A stretch of 5,441 nucleotides of DNA from the NCBI GenBank assembly GCA_003153875.1, contig PMBY01000247.1, positions 1 through 5,441 of the forward strand, read 5' to 3'. The position numbers were made by a program, and so were the translations under genes. Origin of the DNA: Myxococcales bacterium. Lineage in GTDB: Bacteria > Myxococcota > Polyangia > Fen-1088. This document shows positions 1 through 4,824 of the stretch, one piece after another. A model generated the notes under the pieces. That model was not told the origin of the DNA and ran no database searches. It saw only the letters and a list, made by a program, of their open reading frames with translations. How positions within the stretch are numbered: position 1 is the stretch's first letter; the number at the start of each line of letters is the position of its first letter.

Positions 1-731
1 GCGCGCGCCGCGGCCTCGGCCGTGACGTGGGCCAGGGCCAGCACATCGTTGCCGTCGACCAACACCGCCGGCATGCCATAGGCGACCGCCTTTTGTGCGA
101 AGGTGGGCGTGATGGTCTGCGCCGAGCGCGGGGTGGAAATGGCCCAGCCGTTGTTGCGGCAGAAGAACAGGCAGGGCGCCTTGCGCACGGCCGCCATGTT
201 GCATGAGACGTGGAAGTCGCCCGTCGAGGTGGCGCCGTCGCCGAAGTACACCAGGCTGACATCATCGTGGCCGCTCAGCTTGGCCGCCATGGCCATGCCC
301 ACCGCGTGGGGGATCTGCGTGCCCACCACCGAGCTGACCGACACGAAGTTCAGCGCGCGCGCCGTGTGGTGAACCGGCAGCTGCCGGCCCTTCACCGGAT
401 CTTCGGCGTTGCAATAGAGCTGGCACAGCAGCGTGCGCAGCGGGTACCCGCGATAGAGCGCGGCGCCGGCCTCGCGGTAGCAGGAGAAGATCCAGTCGCT
501 GGGACGCAGCGCCCAGACTGGGCCCACCAGCGTGGCCTCTTCGCCCCAGGCGGTCAGGTAGAAGCCAATGCGGCCCTGGCGCTGGAAGCGCAGCAGTTTC
601 TCGTCGAGCAGGCTGTTGTGCACCATGGTTTGAAGGATATGGCGCAGCTCGGCGGCCGGGATGGCAGGCTCACGCTCGGGATGCACCACGCGGCCCGCAT
701 CGTCGAGAACCCTGATGAGCTCGAACTTCAC
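1..731 (-). CDS. 2-oxo acid (branched-chain type) dehydrogenase E1 component, alpha subunit, partial
   Basis: This is the alpha subunit of a thiamine-diphosphate E1 enzyme, which decarboxylates a 2-oxo acid and passes the acyl group to the lipoyl E2 of a cytosolic dehydrogenase complex. My translation gives 243 residues before the window edge; the C-terminal third or more is missing (family usual length about 340-410). The visible part follows branched-chain E1 alpha closely: RQGRIGFY near residue 52, SCYREAGAALYRGYPL near 83, KGRQLPVHH near 114, then the ThDP/Mg motif running from GDG (164-166) to CRNNGWAIST (191-200). The CRNNG wording and the YREAG and YRGYPL blocks favour branched-chain substrates over pyruvate, but substrate cannot be fixed from sequence alone. 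The GTG at 731 is chosen because an in-frame TAA lies four codons upstream and the N-terminus (FELIRVLDDAGRVV) fits the family. No Shine-Dalgarno sequence is visible. The gene is divergent from the DUF4178 gene. The E1 beta and E2 genes, if adjacent, lie off the left edge. Confidence 0.93.
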   Translation of the reverse strand, partial: MKFELIRVLDDAGRVVHPEREPAIPAAELRHILQTMVHNSLLDEKLLRFQRQGRIGFYLTAWGEEATLVGPVWALRPSDWIFSCYREAGAALYRGYPLRTLLCQLYCNAEDPVKGRQLPVHHTARALNFVSVSSVVGTQIPHAVGMAMAAKLSGHDDVSLVYFGDGATSTGDFHVSCNMAAVRKAPCLFFCRNNGWAISTPRSAQTITPTFAQKAVAYGMPAVLVDGNDVLALAHVTAEAAAR

Positions 732-738
732 CAGTCGT

Positions 739-766
739 GCTTAACGGCGGCGGCCAGGGTTGTCAA
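739..766 (-). promoter_or_regulatory. Candidate promoter for the E1 alpha gene
   Basis: On the minus strand there is a perfect TTGACA (766-761) followed after 16 bases by TTAAGC (744-739), a poor -10 match. Transcription from this pair would begin within a base or two of the GTG start at 731, which would make the message leaderless or nearly so. The -35 is good and the -10 is weak, so this is tentative. Confidence 0.25.
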
Positions 767-788
767 GACACAGGCCGGGCAGGATACT
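760..788 (+). promoter_or_regulatory. Candidate sigma-70-type promoter for the DUF4178-gpmA pair
   Basis: TTGTCA (760-765, 5/6 to consensus) and GATACT (783-788, 4/6) are separated by an ideal 17 bp. Predicted transcription start is around 795, just upstream of the AGGA ribosome site (797-800) and the ATG at 810. The -35 overlaps the oppositely directed TTGACA of the E1 alpha gene, so the two promoters could compete. Confidence 0.4.
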
Positions 789-809
789 GCGCTGCTAGGA
801 CGCGCACCC

Positions 810-1253
810 ATGGAACTTCACCTGAGAGACGTCGTCAGCTACACCGGGGCGGACTACCTGGTCGAGGGGCTCATCAGCTACCACCTGGGAAAGCGCAAGC
901 GGGTGCTGGCGCGCCTGGTCGACGGCGAGCGCGTGCTGTGGATGGATCCGCTGCCGGACGAGATCGACGAGCGCGTGCTGTTTCTCGAGGAGGTGCACGA
1001 TCTCGACATGACCACGCCGCCGCCGGCCAACATTTTGTTCAAGGGCCGAACCTACCTGCGCGTGCTCGCGGGTCAGGCCGAGGTGACGACTAGCGGACAG
1101 ACGCCGGGACGCGTATCGGGGACTTGCGAGGTGTGGCGCTATCGCGCCGCGGGCGATACCTTCATCCAGATCGAGGCGTGGCCCGACGGCCTGGTGGTTT
1201 TGGCTGGCCCCTCGGCCCACCAGGGCATGCTACAAATACTGCCCGCAAAGTAA
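810..1253 (+). CDS. DUF4178-type protein
   Basis: A 147-residue soluble protein with no signal peptide or membrane segment, predicted mostly beta-stranded. The opening [17 protein letters not shown], followed by an acidic or aromatic strand and then WMDP, has the pattern of DUF4178 domains (a Y-x-V-x-G-x-I-x-Y strand, then an E-y-x-L and W strand). The C-terminal half repeats the style, with [17 protein letters not shown] and an ending of LQILP. The family has no established biochemical function that I can name. The ATG at 810 is chosen because AGGA (797-800) sits 9 bases upstream. The frame stays open far upstream (to 210), but that part lies antisense to the E1 alpha gene and has no family resemblance. 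gpmA starts 14 bp after the stop, so the two are probably one transcript. The family assignment is from memory of its pattern. Confidence 0.75.
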   Translation: MELHLRDVVSYTGADYLVEGLISYHLGKRKRVLARLVDGERVLWMDPLPDEIDERVLFLEEVHDLDMTTPPPANILFKGRTYLRVLAGQAEVTTSGQTPGRVSGTCEVWRYRAAGDTFIQIEAWPDGLVVLAGPSAHQGMLQILPAK

Positions 1254-1256
1254 GAG

Positions 1257-1261
1257 AGGAG
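1257..1261 (+). promoter_or_regulatory. Ribosome binding site of gpmA
   Basis: AGGAG lies 6 bases before the ATG at 1268, within a purine-rich run (GAGAGGAGA). It is the strongest Shine-Dalgarno sequence in the window and supports 1268 as the start rather than upstream in-frame codons. Confidence 0.8.
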
Positions 1262-1267
1262 ACCGCG

Positions 1268-2020
1268 ATGTACAAGCTCGTGTTGCTTCGCCACGGCGAG
1301 AGCACTTGGAACCAAGAGAACCGATTCACCGGCTGGACCGACGTGGACTTGTCGGAAAAAGGCCGGCAAGAGGCCAAGACCGGCGCCCAGGCGCTGAAGG
1401 ACGGGGGCTACATTTTCGACGTAGCGTACACCTCGGTGCTCAAGCGTGCCATCCGCACCTTGGGGTGTGTGCTCGATACGCTGGACCTGATGTGGATTCC
1501 CGTCCACCGGTCATGGCGGCTCAACGAGCGGCACTACGGTGCCTTGCAGGGCCTCAACAAGTCGGAGACCGCGGCCAAGTACGGCGAGGCGCAGGTCAAG
1601 ATCTGGCGGCGCAGCTACGACATCCCGCCGCCGCCCCTGGAAAAGACCGACCCGCGCTTCCCGGGCAACGATCCGCAAGGGCGCTACAAGGATCTCAAGC
1701 CCGCCGAATTGCCGCAGACTGAGTGCCTGAAAGACACCGTGGCGCGCTTCCTGCCGCTGTGGCACGAGACCATCGCGCCGGTGGTGAAGTCGGGCAAGAA
1801 GGTCATCATCGCGGCCCACGGCAACAGCCTGCGCGCCCTGGTCAAGTACCTGGACAACATTCCTGAGAGCGAGATCGTCGAGCTGAACATCCCAACAGGC
1901 ATCCCGCTGGTGTACGAGCTCGACGCCAACCTCAAGCCCATCAAGCACTACTACCTTGGGGATCAGACAGCCATCGAGGCGGCGATGAAGGCCGTCGCGA
2001 ACCAAGGTAAAGCGAAATAG
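1268..2020 (+). CDS. gpmA: 2,3-bisphosphoglycerate-dependent phosphoglycerate mutase
   Basis: This enzyme interconverts 3-phosphoglycerate and 2-phosphoglycerate in glycolysis and gluconeogenesis in the cytosol, through a phosphohistidine. The protein is 250 residues, the usual length for the family. It shows the signature [12 protein letters not shown] with the nucleophile His9, the [15 protein letters not shown] block (18-32), phosphate-binding Arg60 in [10 protein letters not shown], the acid/base Glu87 in [12 protein letters not shown], the [10 protein letters not shown] loop (114-123) and the second catalytic His184 in [15 protein letters not shown]. All core catalytic residues are present, so it should be active. 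The YDIPPP loop and [11 protein letters not shown] mark the true dPGM rather than a general histidine phosphatase. It lies 14 bp after the DUF4178 gene and converges on the J-domain gene. Confidence 0.97.
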   Translation: MYKLVLLRHGESTWNQENRFTGWTDVDLSEKGRQEAKTGAQALKDGGYIFDVAYTSVLKRAIRTLGCVLDTLDLMWIPVHRSWRLNERHYGALQGLNKSETAAKYGEAQVKIWRRSYDIPPPPLEKTDPRFPGNDPQGRYKDLKPAELPQTECLKDTVARFLPLWHETIAPVVKSGKKVIIAAHGNSLRALVKYLDNIPESEIVELNIPTGIPLVYELDANLKPIKHYYLGDQTAIEAAMKAVANQGKAK

Positions 2021-2064
2021 CGGACGCAGCTGGGGAGGGGACAGATCGCGACACGGCGAAGGCA

Positions 2065-2079
2065 GCCGAGAACACAGGG
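2065..2079 (+). repeat. Left half of a perfect 15-bp inverted repeat
   Basis: GCCGAGAACACAGGG here is matched exactly, on the opposite strand, at 2397-2411. The two halves enclose most of the gpmA to J-domain-gene spacer. The match does not extend outward, and I see no target-site duplication next to it. It is also a partial copy of the left end of the repeat units at 2145 and 2242. Confidence 0.8.
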
Positions 2080-2094
2080 CGGCCTCGCGGCCGC
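2079..2094. terminator. GC hairpin after gpmA, possible terminator
   Basis: GCGGCC, a TCGC loop and GGCCGC form a perfect 6-bp stem 58 bases after the gpmA stop. No T-run follows on either strand, so it is not a classical intrinsic terminator. It could slow polymerase or protect the 3' end of the message. Confidence 0.3.
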
Positions 2095-2144
2095 AACCAA
2101 AGGGTGTGAGGTGATGCATCTTGCGGGCGCCCCGCCGCTGAGAA

Positions 2145-2223
2145 CGCAGAGGGGAGAGGAGAGGGCGCAGAGAAAACGGAATGATGTTGGGGTGTTCCCA
2201 AGAAATCTTCGCGGCCCGCGAAG
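2145..2223 (+). repeat. Degenerate intergenic repeat, copy 1
   Basis: The unit begins with purine-rich CGCAGAGGGGAGAGG and GCGCAGAG, continues through TGATGTTGGGGTGTTCCC and ends in a hairpin (CTTCGCGG/CCGCGAAG, 2207-2223). It aligns over its length with copy 2 at 2242-2323 at roughly 70 percent by eye. Bases 2135-2172 also pair imperfectly with the inverted copy at 2375-2412. The wording resembles the CGCAGAG and TTGGCGTTC type of interspersed intergenic repeat that I recall from many environmental bacterial genomes; that link is from memory. Confidence 0.65.
2207..2223. other. Hairpin at the end of repeat copy 1
   Basis: CTTCGCGG and CCGCGAAG are perfect reverse complements around a single C; a realistic fold is a 6-bp stem with a GGCCC loop. 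There is no T-run. The equivalent place in copy 2 keeps only TCTT/AAGA (2308-2311 and 2320-2323), so the hairpin is intact in one copy and decayed in the other. Confidence 0.5.
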
Positions 2224-2241
2224 CAACGGCACCCTAGTAGT

Positions 2242-2323
2242 ACAGAGGGGCGAGGGGAGCACACAGAGCCGGAGGAAACGCGGTCATGTTCTGGCGTTCC
2301 GAGAGAATCTTAGCGGTCCAAGA
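2242..2323 (+). repeat. Degenerate intergenic repeat, copy 2
   Basis: This is the second direct copy: ACAGAGGGGCGAGGGGAGC and ACACAGAGCC, then TCATGTTCTGGCGTTCC, GAGAATCTTAGCGGTCC and AAGAAC. Its first 29 bases (2242-2270) match the inverted copy at 2374-2402 in 26 of 29 positions, so transcribed RNA could fold into a long stem with a loop of about 103 bases. Confidence 0.65.
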
Positions 2324-2370
2324 ACGGAGCGACGGTGGAAGTGCGGATGGCATGGGCGCCACATCCGGCT

Positions 2371-2414
2371 CTGGGCTCTGTGTTCTCCCCTCTCCCCCCT
2401 GTGTTCTCGGCGGA
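2371..2414 (-). repeat. Inverted copy of the intergenic repeat
   Basis: On the minus strand this reads CCGCCGAGAACACAGG, then GGGGAGAGGGG and AGAACACAGAGCC, the purine-rich arm of copies 1 and 2. It contains the right half of the 15-bp perfect inverted repeat (2397-2411). Compared with copy 2 it carries a short extra CAGAGCC. It begins 15 bases past the stop of the J-domain gene in that gene's direction. Confidence 0.7.
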
Positions 2415-2428
2415 GGGTGGCTGACGCC

Positions 2429-2926
2429 CTATCTCCGAAGTCGTTGATCGAGCAGCTTGTAAGCTTGAGTCAGCTTCTGCGTGAGCTCAGTGGCGGTCTT
2501 CTGCTTCTCGGGCGATTCAGAATGATGGTCGGGGTGGTACTTGCGCATGAGCGCACGGTACGACTTGCGCACGGTCTCGAAACTCGAGCCCACCGGCACT
2601 TCCAAGGCGGCGTACGCGCGGCGAATGTCATCCTCGGGCGAAGGCTTGCGCGGCGGAGGCTCCGACGAGGCACGCGCAGCCCTGGGCCGCGATCCGCTGC
2701 TGGCGGGAGACGGGCGCGGGGCGTTGGCCTTGGCCTGGGCCGCGGCGCGCGCGCGGTGGCGGCGTTCCAGCTCGGCTTCCAGTTGTTCGTCGGTCAACTG
2801 GTCGAGCCCGTAGCGGCGATAGAGATCCTCGTCGGGATCGCGCGGCGACTCCCAGGTTGACGCCTTGTCGAGTAACGAATTCAACTCGGCCCGAGCCATG
2901 TCGAAAAGCCGCTTGCTGATAGTCAT
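2429..2926 (-). CDS. Small J-domain (DnaJ-like) co-chaperone, C-terminal J domain
   Basis: A 165-residue protein whose C-terminal region (about 101-162) is a J domain: helix I with RRAYAALEVP, helix II with SYRALMRKY, the essential HPD at 131-133, then helix III with TQKLTQAYKLLDQ. J domains stimulate ATP hydrolysis by an Hsp70 (DnaK). No Gly/Phe linker, zinc finger or client-binding domain follows, so this is a class III J protein. Residues 1-25 (ISKRLFDMARAELNSLLDKA) form an amphipathic helix resembling the start of PspA/IM30. Residues 44-68 are a charged helix, and about 69-97 a Pro/Ser/Arg-rich disordered linker. The ATG at 2926 is the natural start; no clear Shine-Dalgarno precedes it. 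It begins 33 bp after the rlmH stop, so it probably depends on transcription from upstream. The client is unknown. Confidence 0.88.
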   Translation of the reverse strand: MTISKRLFDMARAELNSLLDKASTWESPRDPDEDLYRRYGLDQLTDEQLEAELERRHRARAAAQAKANAPRPSPASSGSRPRAARASSEPPPRKPSPEDDIRRAYAALEVPVGSSFETVRKSYRALMRKYHPDHHSESPEKQKTATELTQKLTQAYKLLDQRLRR

Positions 2927-2959
2927 GGCATTCGCTGTCAGTCTACACTGGAGCGGTCC

Positions 2960-3382
2960 CTACTTGTTGTACGGCTCGCCACGCAGGGCTGAGAGAGCCC
3001 GGTAGATCTGCTCGCACAGGATCACGCGGGCCAGGCGGTGGGGCAGGGTGAGAGGCGAGAGCGACAGGCGTCTGCGCGCGGCTTTGACCGTGGCCGGCGT
3101 CAGGCCTTCGGCCCCGCCGATGAGAAAAACCACGGCGCGCGTACCCTGCACCATACGATGCTCAATGAACTTGATGAACTCGGCGGTGGTCCAAGCATCG
3201 CCGCCCGGCTCCAGTGCGACGACCTCGGCGCCCGCGGGCAGGTTGCGCAGCAAGTCCGCGTCGCTCTCCACTTCCTCAATCGCCACGGGCAGGTGCCGTC
3301 GCGCGCGATCCACATACTCCTGGCACACCGACTCCAGCCGGCGATCGCGCATCTTGCCGACGGCGCGGACCAGAACCTTCAC
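2960..3382 (-). CDS. rlmH: 23S rRNA (pseudouridine-1915-N3)-methyltransferase RlmH
   Basis: RlmH is a SPOUT-class methyltransferase that uses S-adenosylmethionine to methylate pseudouridine 1915 in helix 69 of 23S rRNA on assembled 70S ribosomes. The protein is 140 residues (E. coli about 155). Diagnostic blocks are the N-terminal KVLVRAVGKM, the EYVDRARRHLP segment (22-32), the SAM-site glycines VFLIGGAEGL (85-94) and the trefoil-knot helix region LSPLTLPHRLARVILCEQIYRA (108-129). The tail is GEPYNK, where the family normally has PYH followed by R or K, so the expected His is Asn. The start is GTG (3382-3380), overlapping the rsfS stop as GTGA, which implies translational coupling. The rsfS-rlmH order is common in bacteria. 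Confidence 0.96.
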   Translation of the reverse strand: MKVLVRAVGKMRDRRLESVCQEYVDRARRHLPVAIEEVESDADLLRNLPAGAEVVALEPGGDAWTTAEFIKFIEHRMVQGTRAVVFLIGGAEGLTPATVKAARRRLSLSPLTLPHRLARVILCEQIYRALSALRGEPYNK

Positions 3383-3933
3383 GGTCCGACTGCGCTGTCG
3401 CTGGCAATCACCATGGCCTCGGGCGGAACCTGCAGTTTCACCCGGGGCGCATCGATCCACAGGCTCTCGATGTCGAATATTTCCCGCACCGGGTGATAGA
3501 ACACGTGCAGCACCACGTCGCCGAAGTCGAGCAAGGCCCAGCGCCCATTGCGCGTGCCTTCGCGGCCAAGCAGCCGACGGCCACGCTCGCGCATGACCTG
3601 TTGCACGTGGTCCGCGATGGCGTCCACTTGCCGATCGCTGCGGCCGCTCACGATGGCGATGTAGTCGGCGTAGCTGGCCCGGCCCGACACGTCGATGAGC
3701 ACGGGCAGCAGCGCTTTCTTGGCCAGCGCCGCGTCGATGGCGGCACGGGCCGCGGCCAGTGCCTCGCGCTGCACCTGCGGGCTGCTGGGGACCGGCCGCA
3801 CCGTTTCCGCGTGGCGCGCCCGTGCGGGAACCACGCCCCTGCCCGCTGCCGCCTTGGGCCCGACGCGACGGCCGGGCTTGCCTGAGGTCTTGGATGCTTT
3901 TCTCTTGGCCTTGGGGGCGGGTTTCTTCTTCAC
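3379..3933 (-). CDS. rsfS: Ribosomal silencing factor RsfS (Iojap/RsfS family)
   Basis: RsfS binds ribosomal protein uL14 on the 50S subunit and blocks joining to 30S, lowering translation in starved or stationary cells. The conserved domain covers the last ~130 residues: ALAKKALLPVLIDVSGRASYADY, then AIVSGRSDRQVDAIADHV, then WALLDFGDVVLHVF and REIFDIESLWIDAP. With the GTG at 3933 the protein is 184 residues, against a usual 105-130. The excess is an N-terminal tail rich in Lys, Arg, Ala and Pro (KKKPAPKAKRKASKTSGK and GRRVGPKAAAGR). The in-frame TTG at 3957 and other TTG codons are alternatives. I prefer GTG because they fall within the candidate promoter and because a start of M-KKKPAPK is natural; no start has a strong Shine-Dalgarno. 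An in-frame TGA lies upstream of 3957. The stop overlaps the rlmH start by four bases. Confidence 0.93.
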   Translation of the reverse strand: MKKKPAPKAKRKASKTSGKPGRRVGPKAAAGRGVVPARARHAETVRPVPSSPQVQREALAAARAAIDAALAKKALLPVLIDVSGRASYADYIAIVSGRSDRQVDAIADHVQQVMRERGRRLLGREGTRNGRWALLDFGDVVLHVFYHPVREIFDIESLWIDAPRVKLQVPPEAMVIASDSAVGP

Positions 3934-3941
3934 TTGTCCCA

Positions 3942-3970
3942 ATCGTAGCAAAGCCAAAGGCCCTACTCAA
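3942..3970 (-). promoter_or_regulatory. Candidate extended -10 promoter for rsfS-rlmH-J-domain genes
   Basis: On the minus strand TTGAGT (3970-3965) and TACGAT (3947-3942) are 17 bp apart, and TGC immediately precedes the -10, giving an extended -10 element. Transcription would start near 3935, one or two bases before the GTG at 3933. This would let the ribosome genes be expressed apart from the two genes upstream. Confidence 0.4.
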
Positions 3971-4005
3971 TCCAAGTCAGAAGATCCTACGCGGGAAGAA
4001 GGAAG

Positions 4006-4824
4006 CTAGCCCTTCGTCGGCGGGCGTTCGCGCCAGCGGGCTTCGAAATCGTCGACGAGTCCGTCCAAATATCCGTTGCCCAGGGCGGCCAGCCGTTCTT
4101 CTACCGTGTGGGCAGCGCGATCGAGCCAGGTTCTCTCCTCCTCGCTCTCCTCGATCGGCCAACCGGCAGGCGCGGCCTCAGGATGGCCGCCGGTACGCAG
4201 CCAGTGCTCGGCGTGGCGGGAGATGCTGCGCGATACCCAGCGTGGCGCATCCAGCAGCGAACGACCCAGGATCTGGCCACCCTCGCGAAACGCGGCCACC
4301 AGTTTGATCTTCGAGGTGCGGCTCACGGATTGATGGACGATCGCGCGCAGGTGGGCGGCCCGCGGTTGGCTGATGGGCCCGCCCACATGCAGTTTGGCGC
4401 AGTAGTGATCGACCAGTGTGGCCACCTGGAAGATGGTCGCCATGTCCTCGGCGCCGCGGCCGGCAGCGAGCAAGGCAAAGAACTTGCGCCAGGCCAGCTT
4501 GAGCGCAGCCAGCGTCACGGCGGCCAGCGTGATGCTGCGCAGAGCTGAGCCGGCCTTGCCCTGGGCAAGCACCCCGGCCGAGGCAGCGGGCAGGTCGACC
4601 TGACGGCACGCCGCCAGTTTCATGTACAGACCCGCCCGCACGCGCCCCGACACGATGTCATCCACGATGGGCACGGGAACCAGGCCGCCCAGAGCCGAAG
4701 CGAGGAGCGCACGCCGTACAATTAGCCGGCGGTTCTGGGCCAGGTGTGAAAGCCGCGACGGATCCTGGGGCGCGACTGGCTCGATCCTCACTTCGACAGC
4801 CGGCTGGTCGTCGGGCGCGCTCAC
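4006..4824 (-). CDS. Unrecognised protein with hydrophobic helices
   Basis: A 272-residue protein I cannot place in a named family. Residues 1-30 are acidic and polar. Residues 35-60 (VRRALLASALGGLVPVPIVDDIVSG) form a hydrophobic helix broken by a Pro-Val-Pro turn and two Asp, a pattern that loosely recalls DUF697-type membrane domains. Residues 91-121 (SALRSITLAAVTLAALKLAW and on to FFALLAAG) are a second long hydrophobic stretch, possibly a membrane anchor. The rest is helical and charged, with HYCAKLHVGGPIS near 140-152 and a Trp- and Glu-rich C-terminus. There is no signal peptide. The GTG start (4824) overlaps the stop of the upstream gene as GTGA, so the two are translationally coupled and probably work together. 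rsfS begins 72 bp downstream. The gene is convincing because of its length, coupling and clean amphipathic pattern; the function is unknown. Confidence 0.8.
   Translation of the reverse strand: MSAPDDQPAVEVRIEPVAPQDPSRLSHLAQNRRLIVRRALLASALGGLVPVPIVDDIVSGRVRAGLYMKLAACRQVDLPAASAGVLAQGKAGSALRSITLAAVTLAALKLAWRKFFALLAAGRGAEDMATIFQVATLVDHYCAKLHVGGPISQPRAAHLRAIVHQSVSRTSKIKLVAAFREGGQILGRSLLDAPRWVSRSISRHAEHWLRTGGHPEAAPAGWPIEESEEERTWLDRAAHTVEERLAALGNGYLDGLVDDFEARWRERPPTKG

Larger units (their letters stand above)
2021..2428. other. Non-coding convergent spacer
   Basis: These 408 bases separate the ends of gpmA and the J-domain gene. They contain the repeats and hairpins listed separately and no gene I can support. 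Open frames crossing it have repetitive Arg/Ser/Gly-rich translations with no recognisable family. It probably serves as the 3' end of both transcripts. Confidence 0.7.

Noticed and set aside
210..809. Upstream in-frame extension of the DUF4178 gene (plus strand)
   Set aside because: It lies antisense to the clearly conserved E1 alpha gene, has an atypical His/Arg/Ala-rich translation, and the ATG at 810 has its own ribosome site and fits the family start.
1511..2119. 202-codon minus-strand open frame opposite gpmA
   Set aside because: An antisense shadow in GC-rich DNA; gpmA on the other strand has all catalytic residues.
2065..2414. CRISPR array
   Set aside because: Copies are imperfect, irregularly spaced and partly inverted, with no uniform spacers and no cas gene.
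2111..2860. 249-codon plus-strand open frame across the spacer and the J-domain gene
   Set aside because: It is made of repeat sequence plus the antisense of a real J-domain gene; no recognisable domain, low-complexity Arg/Gly/Leu content.
3214..3885. 223-codon plus-strand open frame opposite rsfS-rlmH
   Set aside because: Antisense of two confidently identified genes; Arg/Pro/His-rich with no family features.
3383..3970. N-terminal extension of the rlmH frame through the rsfS region
   Set aside because: The frame happens to stay open, but RlmH homology begins exactly at the GTG at 3382, and the upstream part is a shifted frame of rsfS.
4006..4162. Small open frames opposite the 3' end of the 4006-4824 gene
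   Set aside because: Arg/Ser/Pro-rich shadows without ribosome sites or conserved features.
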